DNA of 64,000 nucleotides from Streptomyces rapamycinicus NRRL 5491 (GTDB lineage: Bacteria; Actinomycetota; Actinomycetes; Streptomycetales; Streptomycetaceae), in contig NZ_CP085193.1 in NCBI RefSeq assembly GCF_024298965.1, forward strand, positions 7,750,001 to 7,814,000. Direction: 5' to 3'. Position 1 is the first letter of the stretch, and every line of letters begins with the position of its first letter. The notes beneath the pieces are model-generated. The model had not been told where the DNA came from. It did not search any database and saw nothing but the letters and a program-made list of their open reading frames with translations. The position numbers were made by a program, and so were the translations under genes. This document shows positions 53,169 through 62,982 of this stretch, one piece after another.

Positions 53169-54178
53169 GAGCCGAGTCCCACGGCCGTGAGCGCCTGGCC
53201 GACCTGGCGCTGCTGCTTGTCGATCAGGGCGCCGTACTTCTTCCCCGGCACCCACACGTCCTTCCAGTCGTTCTGCCGCAACGCCCGCTTCCAGCACGAA
53301 GTCCGGCGCATCCGGTCCACCACCCTCACGATCGCCCGCTGTTCGTCGTCGCTCAGCCCGGGCGGGGCCATGACCCCGCCGACGCTCACCACGGCCTCGT
53401 CCTCGTAGCCGAGTGCGCCGAGGGTGGGGGCGTCGATGCCCTCGGGAGCCTTGTCGCCGCTGACCGCGAGGACCCGCAGCTTCCCGGCCTCGATCTGCGG
53501 CCGGACCTCCGTCAGCGTGGAGAGGCCGACCTTCGAGGCCCCGCTCAGCAGCAGGTTGAGCACCTCACCGCCACCACCGGTGGGCACATACGTGACCTTG
53601 CGCGCCGGGATGCCCTCGGCCTTGGCGAGCCCGGCCACCGTGATGTGGTCCGGGCCGCCCAGCGACCCGCCCACCCACGACGTCCGCTTGGGGTCCTTCC
53701 GCATGGCGGCCAGCACCGAGCGCAGATCGTGGAAGGGGGAGCGGGCGGGCACCACGATCGCGGAGGTGCTCACCGTGAGCCCCGCGACGGGGGTGAGCTC
53801 GGACAGCTTCACGGGGGAGTGGTTCTGGATGGCACCGCCGATCATGGTCACCGTGTCCATGGTCATCAGCTGGTACGGATCGCCTTCCCGCCCCGCCATC
53901 CGGGCGAGCCCGATGGTGCCGCCCGCACCCGGCGCGTTGGTGACCGTGACGTCCTCGTCGATGGTCTTGCAGCTGGTGAGCGCGGAGCCGATGCCGCGCG
54001 CCCGCGAGTCCCAGCCGCCGCCGACGCTCCCGGGAGCGAGGATCGAAAGGCCCCGGGACGGATAGTCGGCGACGGCGCCCGAGTCGTCCAGCGAACCGAT
54101 GGTGCACGCACTGCTCACCGTGGCCACGAGGGCGACCACCGCTGCCAGACGAGGGCCGTTCCTGAGGAGAGGAGGCAT
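53165..54178 (-). CDS. tctC: TctC, substrate-binding lipoprotein (Bug family)
   Basis: 337 residues from ATG 54178 (GGAG 8 nt upstream). The signal peptide ends at SSAC, a lipobox-like site that would anchor it outside the membrane. The Bug fold is recognisable: [55 protein letters not shown] and [17 protein letters not shown] (the flap holding the carboxylate). It delivers the ligand to TctA/TctB. It diverges from the regulator gene at 54274 with a short shared promoter region, so its expression is probably controlled by that ArsR-type protein (inference). Confidence 0.93.
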   Translation of the reverse strand: MPPLLRNGPRLAAVVALVATVSSACTIGSLDDSGAVADYPSRGLSILAPGSVGGGWDSRARGIGSALTSCKTIDEDVTVTNAPGAGGTIGLARMAGREGDPYQLMTMDTVTMIGGAIQNHSPVKLSELTPVAGLTVSTSAIVVPARSPFHDLRSVLAAMRKDPKRTSWVGGSLGGPDHITVAGLAKAEGIPARKVTYVPTGGGGEVLNLLLSGASKVGLSTLTEVRPQIEAGKLRVLAVSGDKAPEGIDAPTLGALGYEDEAVVSVGGVMAPPGLSDDEQRAIVRVVDRMRRTSCWKRALRQNDWKDVWVPGKKYGALIDKQQRQVGQALTAVGLGS

Positions 54179-54273
54179 TGGGGACGCTCCAGGCGAGGGA
54201 GGGGAAGCCGAAGTGGGCTGGAGCTTGCGCCTCCGCCGACGGCCCGTACAAGACGATTGACTCGAAGGCATCA

Positions 54274-55428
54274 ATGGCCGACGCTGCCCGGATGCCCGTC
54301 GTGATCGAGCTGGGGTCCGCCCCGGAGCACCGCATCAGCACCCGGCTGTCCCCGCTCGCCGAGCTGTGCGCCTGTCTGCACGCGTTGGACGGACCACGCC
54401 ACCATCCGGCCAGCAGGCGCTGGGTGGGTGCGGTCCTGCATGGCGCGGACGAGCGGCTGCTGGAGCGGGCCGGCGGGTGGGCGCCGCTGTGGGGCGCCTT
54501 CCGCGCCCGCTATCTGCTGCCCCTCACCCCGGGCCCGGAGCGCGAGCTGGAGGAGGAGCTGGCGGAGGTGGCGCGGCTGGACGAGGAGACGTTCGCGACC
54601 ATGACCGAACAGGCGCTCGTCGGCAAGAACGGCCACGGCCCGGGGCCCGGGCATGGTCCGGGGTCCGGTCATGGCCCCGGCTCCGGCTACGGCCTGGGCT
54701 CCGGGGCCCGGCGCGGCGGCCGCGCGCCGGAGCGCTTCCTGGCCCGGCTGCGGCAGCTCTCCGAGCGCCGGTTCGCCCTGGGGCTGCGGCTGCTTGCCGA
54801 TCCCTCCGGATTCCGCGACGCCCTCCTCGCCTTCCTGTCAGCCGTGGCCGAGGAGGTCTTCGAGGCGGAGTGGACGCGGCTGCGCCCCGCCCTGGAGGCC
54901 GACGCCCGGGTCCGCTCCCATGAACACTCCCGCTACGGCGCTGCGGTGCTGGCCGGGTTCCCCACCGCCCGTATGGAGCAGGACCCGCCCCGGGTGGTCT
55001 TCGACAAGCTCTACAACGCGCGGGCCAGCCTCGCCGACAGTCCCTGTCTGCTGGTGCCGTCGCTGCACATCAACCCGCATCTCGCGATCAAGCACTACCC
55101 CGGCTACCCGGTCGTGGTGCAGTACCCGGTGCGCGACGGGGCGGGCGCGGAACCGACCGCCCTGGACGTGGTGATGCGCGGGCTGCGGGCGCTGGACGAG
55201 CCGCTGCGCATCCGGATGTGCCGGGCGCTGCTGCGGCAGTCGATGACGACGACGGAGCTGGCCACCCAGTTCGAGATGACGCCGCCGCAGATGTCGCGGC
55301 ATCTGCGCAAGCTGCGGGAGGCCGGAATGGTGCACACCCACCGGGAGGGGGCGCGGGTGCACTACCAGCTGGACGAGGCGGCGGTGCGCAACCTCGGCGT
55401 CGACCTGCTCTCCGCGCTGCACCGCTGA
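54274..55428 (+). CDS. ArsR-family regulator with DUF5937-type N-terminus
   Basis: 384 residues. A long N-terminal domain begins (M)PVVIELGSAPEHRISTRLSPLAELCACLHALDGPRHH, as in the DUF5937 group; a Gly/His/Pro-rich insert (GPGHGPGSGHGPGSG) sits near residues 115-145. The C-terminal 90 residues are an ArsR winged helix (MTTTELATQFEMTPPQMSRHLRKLREAGMVHTHREGARVHYQLD). No clear metal-binding Cys pair, so it probably senses an organic ligand. Starts at ATG 54274 (GAAGG upstream) or ATG 54292. It diverges from tctC. Confidence 0.85.
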   Translation: MADAARMPVVIELGSAPEHRISTRLSPLAELCACLHALDGPRHHPASRRWVGAVLHGADERLLERAGGWAPLWGAFRARYLLPLTPGPERELEEELAEVARLDEETFATMTEQALVGKNGHGPGPGHGPGSGHGPGSGYGLGSGARRGGRAPERFLARLRQLSERRFALGLRLLADPSGFRDALLAFLSAVAEEVFEAEWTRLRPALEADARVRSHEHSRYGAAVLAGFPTARMEQDPPRVVFDKLYNARASLADSPCLLVPSLHINPHLAIKHYPGYPVVVQYPVRDGAGAEPTALDVVMRGLRALDEPLRIRMCRALLRQSMTTTELATQFEMTPPQMSRHLRKLREAGMVHTHREGARVHYQLDEAAVRNLGVDLLSALHR

Positions 55429-55453
55429 GACAGCACCGACGGAAGCACCGACC

Positions 55454-55513
55454 GAGGTATCGACGGAGACATCGACGGAGGTATCGACGGGGACATCGAC
55501 GGAGGTATTGACG
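55454..55513. repeat. 24-bp tandem repeats before the hydrolase gene
   Basis: A 24-bp unit (55454-55477, 55478-55501, half-copy to 55513), each made of two related 12-bp halves ending in ATCGACG. It lies between the ArsR-type stop and the hydrolase start. Confidence 0.88.
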
Positions 55514-55592
55514 CTCAGGCGGCAATCATCTTGAGCGTGCGCCGACCGTTGCGGATCGTGGCGGCACCCGCGACGGCAGAAGGAAGCGATAC

Positions 55593-56426
55593 GTGACCAC
55601 CCCCCGCGTCAAGACCACCAAGGCGTTCTACCGCACCGGCTCCACCACCTGGTTCGCCTCCCGGCAGGACCAGCGGTTCTCGTACGGCCTGCACATCCCG
55701 TCCGTCCACGAGACCACCGACACCCCGCTGCCGCTCATGGTGATCCAGCACGGCACCGGGCGCACCGCGTCCCAGTACCGGGACGCGATGGCCGAGTTCT
55801 CCGAGCGGCACGGCTGTGTCGTGCTCACCCCGATGTTCCCGGCGGGCATCGACGACCCGGAGGACCTGCACAACTTCAAGTTCATCGAGTACCGCGGCAT
55901 CCGCTACGACGAGCAACTGCTCGCGATCGTGGCCGAGGCGGGGGAGCGGTTCCACATCGACACCGAGCGCTTTCTGCTGCAGGGCTTCTCGGGCGGCGGG
56001 CAGTTCGCGCACCGCTTCCTGTATCTGCACCCGGACCGGCTGTGCGGAGTGTCCATCGGCGCGCCCGGCCGGGTCACGCTGATCGACCCGGACCGCGAGT
56101 GGTGGCTGGGTACGAAGGGGTTCGAGCAGCGCTTCGGGGCGCCGCTGCGGCTCGAGGACATCCGTAAGGTGCCCGTGCACATGGTGGTCGGGGCGGAGGA
56201 CACCGAGACCTGGGAGATCAACAACCCCGGTGACTCCAACTGGATGGACGGCGCCGACGCCGTCGGGCGCACCCGCGTGGAGCGCATCACCGCGCTCCGG
56301 GACAACTACACCGAGCTGGGCGTCGACGTCACCCTCGACATCGTGCCCGGGGTCGGGCACCGGGGGATGGGGGTGCTGGACGCGGTCCGGCGCTTCGCGG
56401 AGCGGGTCCTTCCGCGCGTCGTCTGA
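55593..56426 (+). CDS. Alpha/beta hydrolase, polyhydroxybutyrate depolymerase-like
   Basis: 277 residues from GTG 55593 (AAGGAAG upstream). Alpha/beta fold: oxyanion region VIQHGTGRTASQYR, nucleophile elbow GFSGGGQFAHRF (GxSxG), acid near GAEDTETWE and catalytic His in VPGVGHRGMG. No signal peptide, so cytoplasmic. It resembles the PHB-depolymerase/esterase family and probably cleaves an ester of an organic acid or sugar. Together with tctABC, the ArsR-type regulator and the aldolase it may form a carboxylate-ester catabolic set (inference). Confidence 0.85.
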   Translation: MTTPRVKTTKAFYRTGSTTWFASRQDQRFSYGLHIPSVHETTDTPLPLMVIQHGTGRTASQYRDAMAEFSERHGCVVLTPMFPAGIDDPEDLHNFKFIEYRGIRYDEQLLAIVAEAGERFHIDTERFLLQGFSGGGQFAHRFLYLHPDRLCGVSIGAPGRVTLIDPDREWWLGTKGFEQRFGAPLRLEDIRKVPVHMVVGAEDTETWEINNPGDSNWMDGADAVGRTRVERITALRDNYTELGVDVTLDIVPGVGHRGMGVLDAVRRFAERVLPRVV

Positions 56427-56445
56427 GCCCTGCGGGCCCGGATGC

Positions 56446-56481
56446 GCCCACGGAGACGGCTGTGCCCACGGAGACGGCCGT
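56446..56481. repeat. 18-bp tandem repeat between hydrolase and permease genes
   Basis: GCCCACGGAGACGGCTGT (56446-56463) is followed directly by a copy with one change (56464-56481), 19 bp after the hydrolase stop. Confidence 0.85.
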
Positions 56482-56554
56482 GCCCCCGGGCGGCGGCGCT
56501 GTGGCGGCCGCCACCCAGGGGCACAGGGGAATCAGAATCAGCGGAGCGCGGTTC

Positions 56555-58027
56555 CTACGGGGCCGCCCGCTCCTTGGGGGCGGGGTCCGAGGAGGCGGCC
56601 GGGGCGGTGGAGCGGCCGGCGGTGAGGCGGTCCTTGACCAGGGCGAGGGCCACCACGAGCACGGCCACCAGCGCGGAGAGGATCACCTGCTCGCGCCCGT
56701 CCTTGTCGGTGAGCATGTAGACCAGGACGAACGAGATCATCGCGATCGTCGCCCAGGTCAGGTACGGGAAGAGCCACATCCGGACGATCAGCTTCTCGGG
56801 GTTCTCGCGCAGGATCATCCCGCGCATCCGCAGCTGGCTGAAGCAGATGACCAGCCATACGAAGAGCGCGACCGCACCCGAGGAGTTCAGCAGGAACGTG
56901 AAGACGGTGTCCGGCCACTGGTAGTTGAACCACACCGCGACGAAGCCGAAGACGACCGACCCGAGGATCGCGGCCTGCGGGACGCCGCGGGAGTTGGTGC
57001 GGGCGAAGGCGGCCGGGGCGTCGCCGCGCTGGCCGAGCGAGAAGGCCATGCGGGAGGCGGTGTAGAGGCCGGAGTTCAGACACGAGAGCACGGCGGTCAG
57101 CACGATCACGTTCATGATGTCGCCGGCGTGCGGTATGCCGATCGAGTCGAGCGCCGCGACGTAACTGCCCTTGTCGGCGATCGCCTTGGAGTCCCAGGGC
57201 AGCAGGGTGACCACGACGAAGATCGAGCCCAGGTAGAAGACCGCGATACGCCAGATCACGCTGTTGGTGGCCTTGGTGACCGCCCGCCGCGGGTTCTCGG
57301 ACTCACCGGCCGCGAGGGTGACGATCTCGCTGCCCATGAAGGAGAAGACCACCAGAAGTATGCCGGTGAGGATGGCGCCCGGCCCGTTCGGCAGGAAGCC
57401 GCCGCTGTCGGTGAGGTGGCCCAGGCCCGCACCCTCGTTGTTCGAATGCGGCAGCAGCCCGAAGACCGCGAGCCCGCCGATCACGATGAACGCGCCGATC
57501 GCCACGACCTTGATCCCGGCGAACCAGAACTCGAATTCACCGTAGGAGCCGACCGAGACCAGGTTGGTCGCGGTGAGCACCAGCATCACGATCAGGGCCC
57601 AGCCCCACTGCGGGACGGCCGGCCACCAGCCCTCGAGGATCTTGGCGCCGGCGGTGGCCTCGACCGCCAGCACCACGACCCAGAAGAACCAGTACAGCCA
57701 GCCGATGGAAAAACCGGCCCAGCGGCCGAGCGCCCGGTCGGCGTAGGCGGAGAAGGAGCCGGAGGTGGGATTGGCGGCGGACATCTCGCCGAGCATCCGC
57801 ATGACGAAGACGACCATGAGGCCGACCAGCGCATACGAGACGAGAATGCCGGGGCCGGCCTTGGCGATACCCGCACTGGAGCCGACGAACAGGCCGGCGC
57901 CGATCACGCCGCCGATCGCGATCATCGAAAGATGGCGGTTCTTGAGCCCCGGCTTGAGGCCGTCGGGCGAGCCCGGGTCGCCGGGGGGCCGCTGCTGCTC
58001 CGGCGTGGTCGCAGGTTGTGCGCTCAT
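56555..58027 (-). CDS. APC-family amino acid permease, copy 2
   Basis: 490 residues, 12 predicted helices. LKNRHLSMIAIGGVIGAGLFVGSS and FGEFEFWFAGIKVVAIG-like blocks mark the same AAT/GABA-permease group as the 43291 gene. Other shared blocks include VMRMLGEMSAANP and ESENP, but loops and the C-terminal tail (TAPAASSDPAPKERAAP) differ, so these are paralogues with perhaps different substrates. The start ATG 58027 has AAAGGAA upstream. Single gene, convergent with the hydrolase. Confidence 0.94.
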   Translation of the reverse strand: MSAQPATTPEQQRPPGDPGSPDGLKPGLKNRHLSMIAIGGVIGAGLFVGSSAGIAKAGPGILVSYALVGLMVVFVMRMLGEMSAANPTSGSFSAYADRALGRWAGFSIGWLYWFFWVVVLAVEATAGAKILEGWWPAVPQWGWALIVMLVLTATNLVSVGSYGEFEFWFAGIKVVAIGAFIVIGGLAVFGLLPHSNNEGAGLGHLTDSGGFLPNGPGAILTGILLVVFSFMGSEIVTLAAGESENPRRAVTKATNSVIWRIAVFYLGSIFVVVTLLPWDSKAIADKGSYVAALDSIGIPHAGDIMNVIVLTAVLSCLNSGLYTASRMAFSLGQRGDAPAAFARTNSRGVPQAAILGSVVFGFVAVWFNYQWPDTVFTFLLNSSGAVALFVWLVICFSQLRMRGMILRENPEKLIVRMWLFPYLTWATIAMISFVLVYMLTDKDGREQVILSALVAVLVVALALVKDRLTAGRSTAPAASSDPAPKERAAP

Positions 58028-58208
58028 GTGCTCGATTCCTTTGCTCTCGCGTTACGAGCGACGCCAGTGAATCTCAGGAGGTCGGCCAGTTGAACCTTTG
58101 AATCCAGATTGTTACTTGAGGTTTTCATGAGGTTCTTTGGCATTACAGGGATTTATGCGATGCCTACCCTGAGCGGCGAGGGCCACACGGCCATGACACA
58201 CTCGGTAC

Positions 58209-58697
58209 ATGCGCGTGTACCTCGGCTCCGACCATGCCGGTTTCGAATTCAAGAACCACCTCGTGGAGTGGCTCAAGGCGGCCGGCCATGAGCCCGTCGA
58301 CTGCGGCCCGCACATCTACGACGCCCAGGACGACTACCCGCCGTTCTGCCTGCGCGCCGCGGAGCGGACCGCCGCCGACCCGCGGAGCCTCGGCATCGTC
58401 ATCGGCGGATCCGGCAATGGTGAGCAGATCGCGGCGAACAAGGTCAAGGGGGTGCGCGCGGCACTGGCCTGGAGCGAGGAGACCGCGGCCCTCGGCCGTG
58501 AGCACAACGACGCCAATGTGGTCAGCGTCGGCGCCCGGATGCACACCCAGGACGAGGCCACCAAGTTTGTCGAGATTTTCCTGAACACCCCGTACTCGGG
58601 CGAGGAGCGGCACACCCGCCGTATCGAGATGCTCAACGGTTACGAGACCACCGGCGAGCTGCCGCCCATCCCGGCCCATCACCCGCAAGGCGACTGA
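58209..58697 (+). CDS. rpiB: Ribose-5-phosphate isomerase B
   Basis: 162 residues. MRVYLGSDHAGFEFKNHL is the conserved start, and IVIGGSGNGEQIAANKVKGVRAAL holds the catalytic loop with Glu instead of the Cys found in E. coli RpiB, as in M. tuberculosis. It interconverts ribose 5-phosphate and ribulose 5-phosphate in the pentose phosphate pathway. The ribosome site is weak; the start is set by conservation. Its stop overlaps the nei start by TGATG. Confidence 0.95.
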   Translation: MRVYLGSDHAGFEFKNHLVEWLKAAGHEPVDCGPHIYDAQDDYPPFCLRAAERTAADPRSLGIVIGGSGNGEQIAANKVKGVRAALAWSEETAALGREHNDANVVSVGARMHTQDEATKFVEIFLNTPYSGEERHTRRIEMLNGYETTGELPPIPAHHPQGD

Positions 58698-59506
58698 TGC
58701 CCGAAGGGCACACCATCCACCGGCTGGCCGCCGACCACCTCGAGACCTTCGGCGGCCGGCCCGTCCGGGCCACCAGCCCACAGGGGAAGTTCGCCGACGG
58801 TGCCGGGCTGATCGACGGCCAGCCGCTGAGCCACGCCGAGGCGCACGGCAAGCACCTCTTCCTGGACTTCGCGGCCACCGGCTGGGTCCACGTCCACCTG
58901 GGGCTCTTCGGTACGTACGCCTTCGGCCCGGCCCCCGCCCCGCCGCCCACCGACACCGTCCGACTGCGGCTGGCCAACCCCGAGGGGTACGCGGATCTGC
59001 GCGGCCCGGCCGCCTGCGCCCTGATCACCGATGGCGAGAAGCAGGTGATCCACGACCGGCTGGGCCCCGATCCGCTGCGCCCGGCGGACGACGGCGAGCG
59101 GGCCTGGGCCCGGATCTCCCGCAGCCGGGTCAGCGTGGCCGCGCTGCTCATGGACCAGAAGGTGATCTCCGGGGTCGGGAACGTCTACCGCGCCGAGGTG
59201 CTCTTCCGGCACCGGGTCGACCCCTACCGGCCCGGCCGTGCGCTGACCCGCGCCGAATGGGACGCGATATGGGCCGATCTGGTGGCGCTGATGCGCGAGG
59301 GCGTGCGGAACAACCGGATCGACACGGTCCGCCCCGAGCACACCCCCGAGGCGATGGGCCGCCCGCCGCGCGTGGACGACCACGGCGGCGAGGTCTATGT
59401 CTACCGGCGCGCCGGACAGCCCTGCCACATCTGTGGTGGCGAGATCCGCACCGCCGATCTCGCCGCCCGCAATCTCTTCTGGTGCCCTGACTGCCAGCGA
59501 GCCTGA
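58697..59506 (+). CDS. nei: Fpg/Nei-family DNA glycosylase
   Basis: 269 residues. PEGHTIHRLA at the very N-terminus has the catalytic Pro2 and Glu3; an H2TH segment holds MDQKVISGVGNVYRAEVLF; a C-terminal zinc finger (CHICGG ... CPDCQ) binds the lesion strand. It removes oxidised bases and cleaves the abasic site. Translationally coupled to rpiB, as Rv2464c and Rv2465c are in M. tuberculosis. Confidence 0.95.
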   Translation: MPEGHTIHRLAADHLETFGGRPVRATSPQGKFADGAGLIDGQPLSHAEAHGKHLFLDFAATGWVHVHLGLFGTYAFGPAPAPPPTDTVRLRLANPEGYADLRGPAACALITDGEKQVIHDRLGPDPLRPADDGERAWARISRSRVSVAALLMDQKVISGVGNVYRAEVLFRHRVDPYRPGRALTRAEWDAIWADLVALMREGVRNNRIDTVRPEHTPEAMGRPPRVDDHGGEVYVYRRAGQPCHICGGEIRTADLAARNLFWCPDCQRA

Positions 59507-59510
59507 GCTC

Positions 59511-60743
59511 TCAGAAGCCGTGGGGCAGCCACGGCGCGACCGGGGTCGCGAACGCGGTCGTGGCCTCCGTAAGGGCGCCCTGACGGGCCTCCTGGACGCG
59601 CCCCGCACCCGCCAGCGCGGTCAGCGGGACACCGCCGAGGTACGCCGCTCCCAGGTCCCGCACGCCCAGCCGGAGATCGGCGGCGTCGTCCGTGCGCTCG
59701 CAGGAGGCGCCCTTGGCGTCGCCGCTCAGCCGCCAGCGTCCCTCGTTCCAGGGACAGAAGGGGTCCGTGACCTCCAGGACGGTCTCCACGGGCGTCGTGT
59801 ACGCCCGCGCCTCGAGCGCCGCCCCCACGTCCACCAGACGGACGAAGAGCGAGTCGCGCAGCCTCAGGGCGCACCGCCGGATGTCCGAGACGAGGAGCTG
59901 CCAGGGATCGTCGACCGGGCGGGAGCCGGTCCGGATCACCGAGGTCAGGTCGAGGTCGAAGAGGAAGCGCCACAGCGCCGCGTAGGACGCCGGATCCCGG
60001 GCCTCCAGGTCGCGCAGGACGACCGTGCCCTTCGGCCCGGCCAGATCCCAGTCGGGCTTGACCGCGAACCGTACATAGCCGCTGACCTCGCCGCCCGACT
60101 CGGCCAGCACACAGCGCAGCGGGGACGCCCCCTCGCGGTCGCCCGGCGGGTCCAGCAGCGGCACCCGCTCCCAGCCCGGGATCCGCTCCAGCATGCCCGG
60201 CCGCGTGCGCACCCGCCGTGCGTAGACGGCCTCGCACGCCTCGACGGCGGACTCCAGGGGCACGGCGCGCAGCCGTACGTCGCCGGCGCCTTCGGGGACG
60301 GTCAGCCGCACCTGAGTGGTGTCGATCTCGGCGTAGGCGTTCTGCGTGGCCGCGCCATAGCCGAACCGTCCGTAGATGTCCGGTTCCGACGCGGTCAGAA
60401 CGGCCAGCGGCTCATCGCCCGCCGCGCGGATGTCGTCCAACTGCCGCCGCATCATGGCCCGGAGCACCCCGCGCCGCCGGTGCGTGGCCTGCACGCTCAC
60501 CATCGTGACCCCGGCCGCGGGGACGATCCCGCCGCCCGGGACCGACAGCCGGAAGCTGAACAGCCCCGCCGTGCCGACGATGTCGGTGCCGTCCCAGGCG
60601 CCGATCGAGCGCTCGCATTCGGTCAACTCCCGCCAGAGCGCGGATTCCTCCGGCGCTTCGGGAACTCCTCCGAACGCGAGTACCAGTTTTCCGTACCAAT
60701 CATCCCAAATCGATGGGTCGAGCACGCGCAGCTCAGTCCTCAT
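59511..60743 (-). CDS. Eis-like GNAT N-acetyltransferase
   Basis: 410 residues. An N-terminal GNAT domain (MVSVQATHRRRGVLRAMMRRQL acetyl-CoA loop; ASEPDIYGRFGYGAAT), a second GNAT-like half and a C-terminal sterol-carrier-like domain: the Eis architecture. The family acetylates amines, including aminoglycosides and protein lysines, in the cytoplasm; the substrate here is unknown. ATG 60743 is preceded by GGGAT. It ends 4 bp from the nei stop on the other strand, without a hairpin between. Confidence 0.9.
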   Translation of the reverse strand: MRTELRVLDPSIWDDWYGKLVLAFGGVPEAPEESALWRELTECERSIGAWDGTDIVGTAGLFSFRLSVPGGGIVPAAGVTMVSVQATHRRRGVLRAMMRRQLDDIRAAGDEPLAVLTASEPDIYGRFGYGAATQNAYAEIDTTQVRLTVPEGAGDVRLRAVPLESAVEACEAVYARRVRTRPGMLERIPGWERVPLLDPPGDREGASPLRCVLAESGGEVSGYVRFAVKPDWDLAGPKGTVVLRDLEARDPASYAALWRFLFDLDLTSVIRTGSRPVDDPWQLLVSDIRRCALRLRDSLFVRLVDVGAALEARAYTTPVETVLEVTDPFCPWNEGRWRLSGDAKGASCERTDDAADLRLGVRDLGAAYLGGVPLTALAGAGRVQEARQGALTEATTAFATPVAPWLPHGF

Positions 60744-60873
60744 ATTCCCATCCCTAGCAGCCGTTTCCCGTACACGCGAACGAATTTCGCTTACGATTGA
60801 CCCCCCCTGGCTGGGTGGTTCAACGCGCCACGAATCGACGCGCGTCCGAACGGGTGGGTAGGGTCCCGATGCA

Positions 60874-62016
60874 ATGACTGGCGGCGTGGACACTCCGTGG
60901 GCCCGGATGCGCAGAGTTCTGCACCGGGCTCGCACAGGCGTGCGCAAAGCCGGAGTGGACTACTTCCGGGGTGAGGGCTCCGACCGGCTCGCCCTGACCG
61001 CGCTGCTCCTCGGCGTCCCCGCCATCGCCGGAGGCACCATCGCCCAGCCCGACTGGTGCTCCCCGTCCGCCCTCGTCCTGCCCATCGTCGCGGGCGGGCT
61101 GCTGCTGCGCCCCGCCAGTCTGCTCGCCCTGTACGCGGCGGCCGCCACGGCCCTGATCGTGGAGTCCGCCGTGCTCGGCCCGTACACCGAGGAGGACGCC
61201 TCCTCCCGGGTCACCCCCGGCACCATCCTGGTCGTCGCCGCCGTCGGCTTCTTCGGCCTCCTGATCGCCCAGTTCCGCAGCCGCGTCGGCGTGCCCTGGC
61301 GGCGCGGCGGCACCATGCTCTTCGACCTGCGCGAGCGCATCCGCGTCCAGAGCAAGCTGCCCAACCTGCCGCGCGGCTGGCACCGCGAGATGGCGCTGCG
61401 CCCGGCCGGCGGGCAGTCCTTCTCCGGTGACTTCGTCGTGGCCGCCCGCACCGGCGGCGGCCGCACCCTCGAGGTCGTCCTCACCGACGTCTCCGGCAAG
61501 GGCATGGACGCCGCCTCGCGCGCCCTGCTGCTCTCCGGCGCCTTCGGCGGCCTCCTCGGCTCGCTGCCCCCGCACGGCTTCCTCCCGGCCGCCAACGGCT
61601 ATCTCCTGCGCCAGGACTGGGACGAGGGCTTCGCGACCTCCATCCATCTCGTCCTCGACCTCGACAGCGGCGACTTCGAGCTCTTCTCCGCCGGACATCT
61701 GCCCGCGCTCCAGCTGAGCGCGGGCACCGGCAAGTGGGAGGAGAAGTCCGCCGACGGCCCGCTGCTGGGCGTCTACGACGGCGCCCAATTCGACCCCACC
61801 AAGGGCACGCTGCGGCCCGGCGACGTCCTGATGCTCTTCACCGACGGCCTCGTGGAGACCGCCGACCGGGACATCAGCGAGGGCATCGACCGCCTCACCG
61901 GCGAGGCGGACCGCTACGTCGGCTCCGGCTTCCACGGCGCGGCCTGGCACCTGATCGAGACGGTCGCGAAGGACGTCAACGACGACCGCGCCCTGCTGCT
62001 GATCTGCCGCCAGTAA
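60874..62016 (+). CDS. Membrane-bound SpoIIE-type PP2C phosphatase
   Basis: 380 residues. Three to four N-terminal membrane helices (LALTALLLGVPAIAGGTIA, LVLPIVAGGLLL, LYAAAATALIVESAVL and ILVVAAVGFFGLLIAQF) precede a SpoIIE PP2C domain with SGDFVVAART, TDVSGKGMDAASRALLLSGAF, AGHLPALQL, LMLFTDGLVE and DDRALLLI. It should dephosphorylate anti-anti-sigma-type proteins or similar targets at the membrane. No partner anti-sigma gene is adjacent. Confidence 0.93.
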   Translation: MTGGVDTPWARMRRVLHRARTGVRKAGVDYFRGEGSDRLALTALLLGVPAIAGGTIAQPDWCSPSALVLPIVAGGLLLRPASLLALYAAAATALIVESAVLGPYTEEDASSRVTPGTILVVAAVGFFGLLIAQFRSRVGVPWRRGGTMLFDLRERIRVQSKLPNLPRGWHREMALRPAGGQSFSGDFVVAARTGGGRTLEVVLTDVSGKGMDAASRALLLSGAFGGLLGSLPPHGFLPAANGYLLRQDWDEGFATSIHLVLDLDSGDFELFSAGHLPALQLSAGTGKWEEKSADGPLLGVYDGAQFDPTKGTLRPGDVLMLFTDGLVETADRDISEGIDRLTGEADRYVGSGFHGAAWHLIETVAKDVNDDRALLLICRQ

Positions 62017-62163
62017 GGGCGACTCGGCGCCTTACGGCCCGATCGGCCCGGCCGGCGGGGGTTAGCCCCACCCCGGATACGCCGGTGACCGTCATGGCTG
62101 CCGAGGGGCGGTGATCCGTACGTTCGAGGGGAATCGGGCGAACTCCTCGGAAGGGTCACCACC

Positions 62164-62978
<815 letters not shown>

Positions 62979-62982
<4 letters not shown>

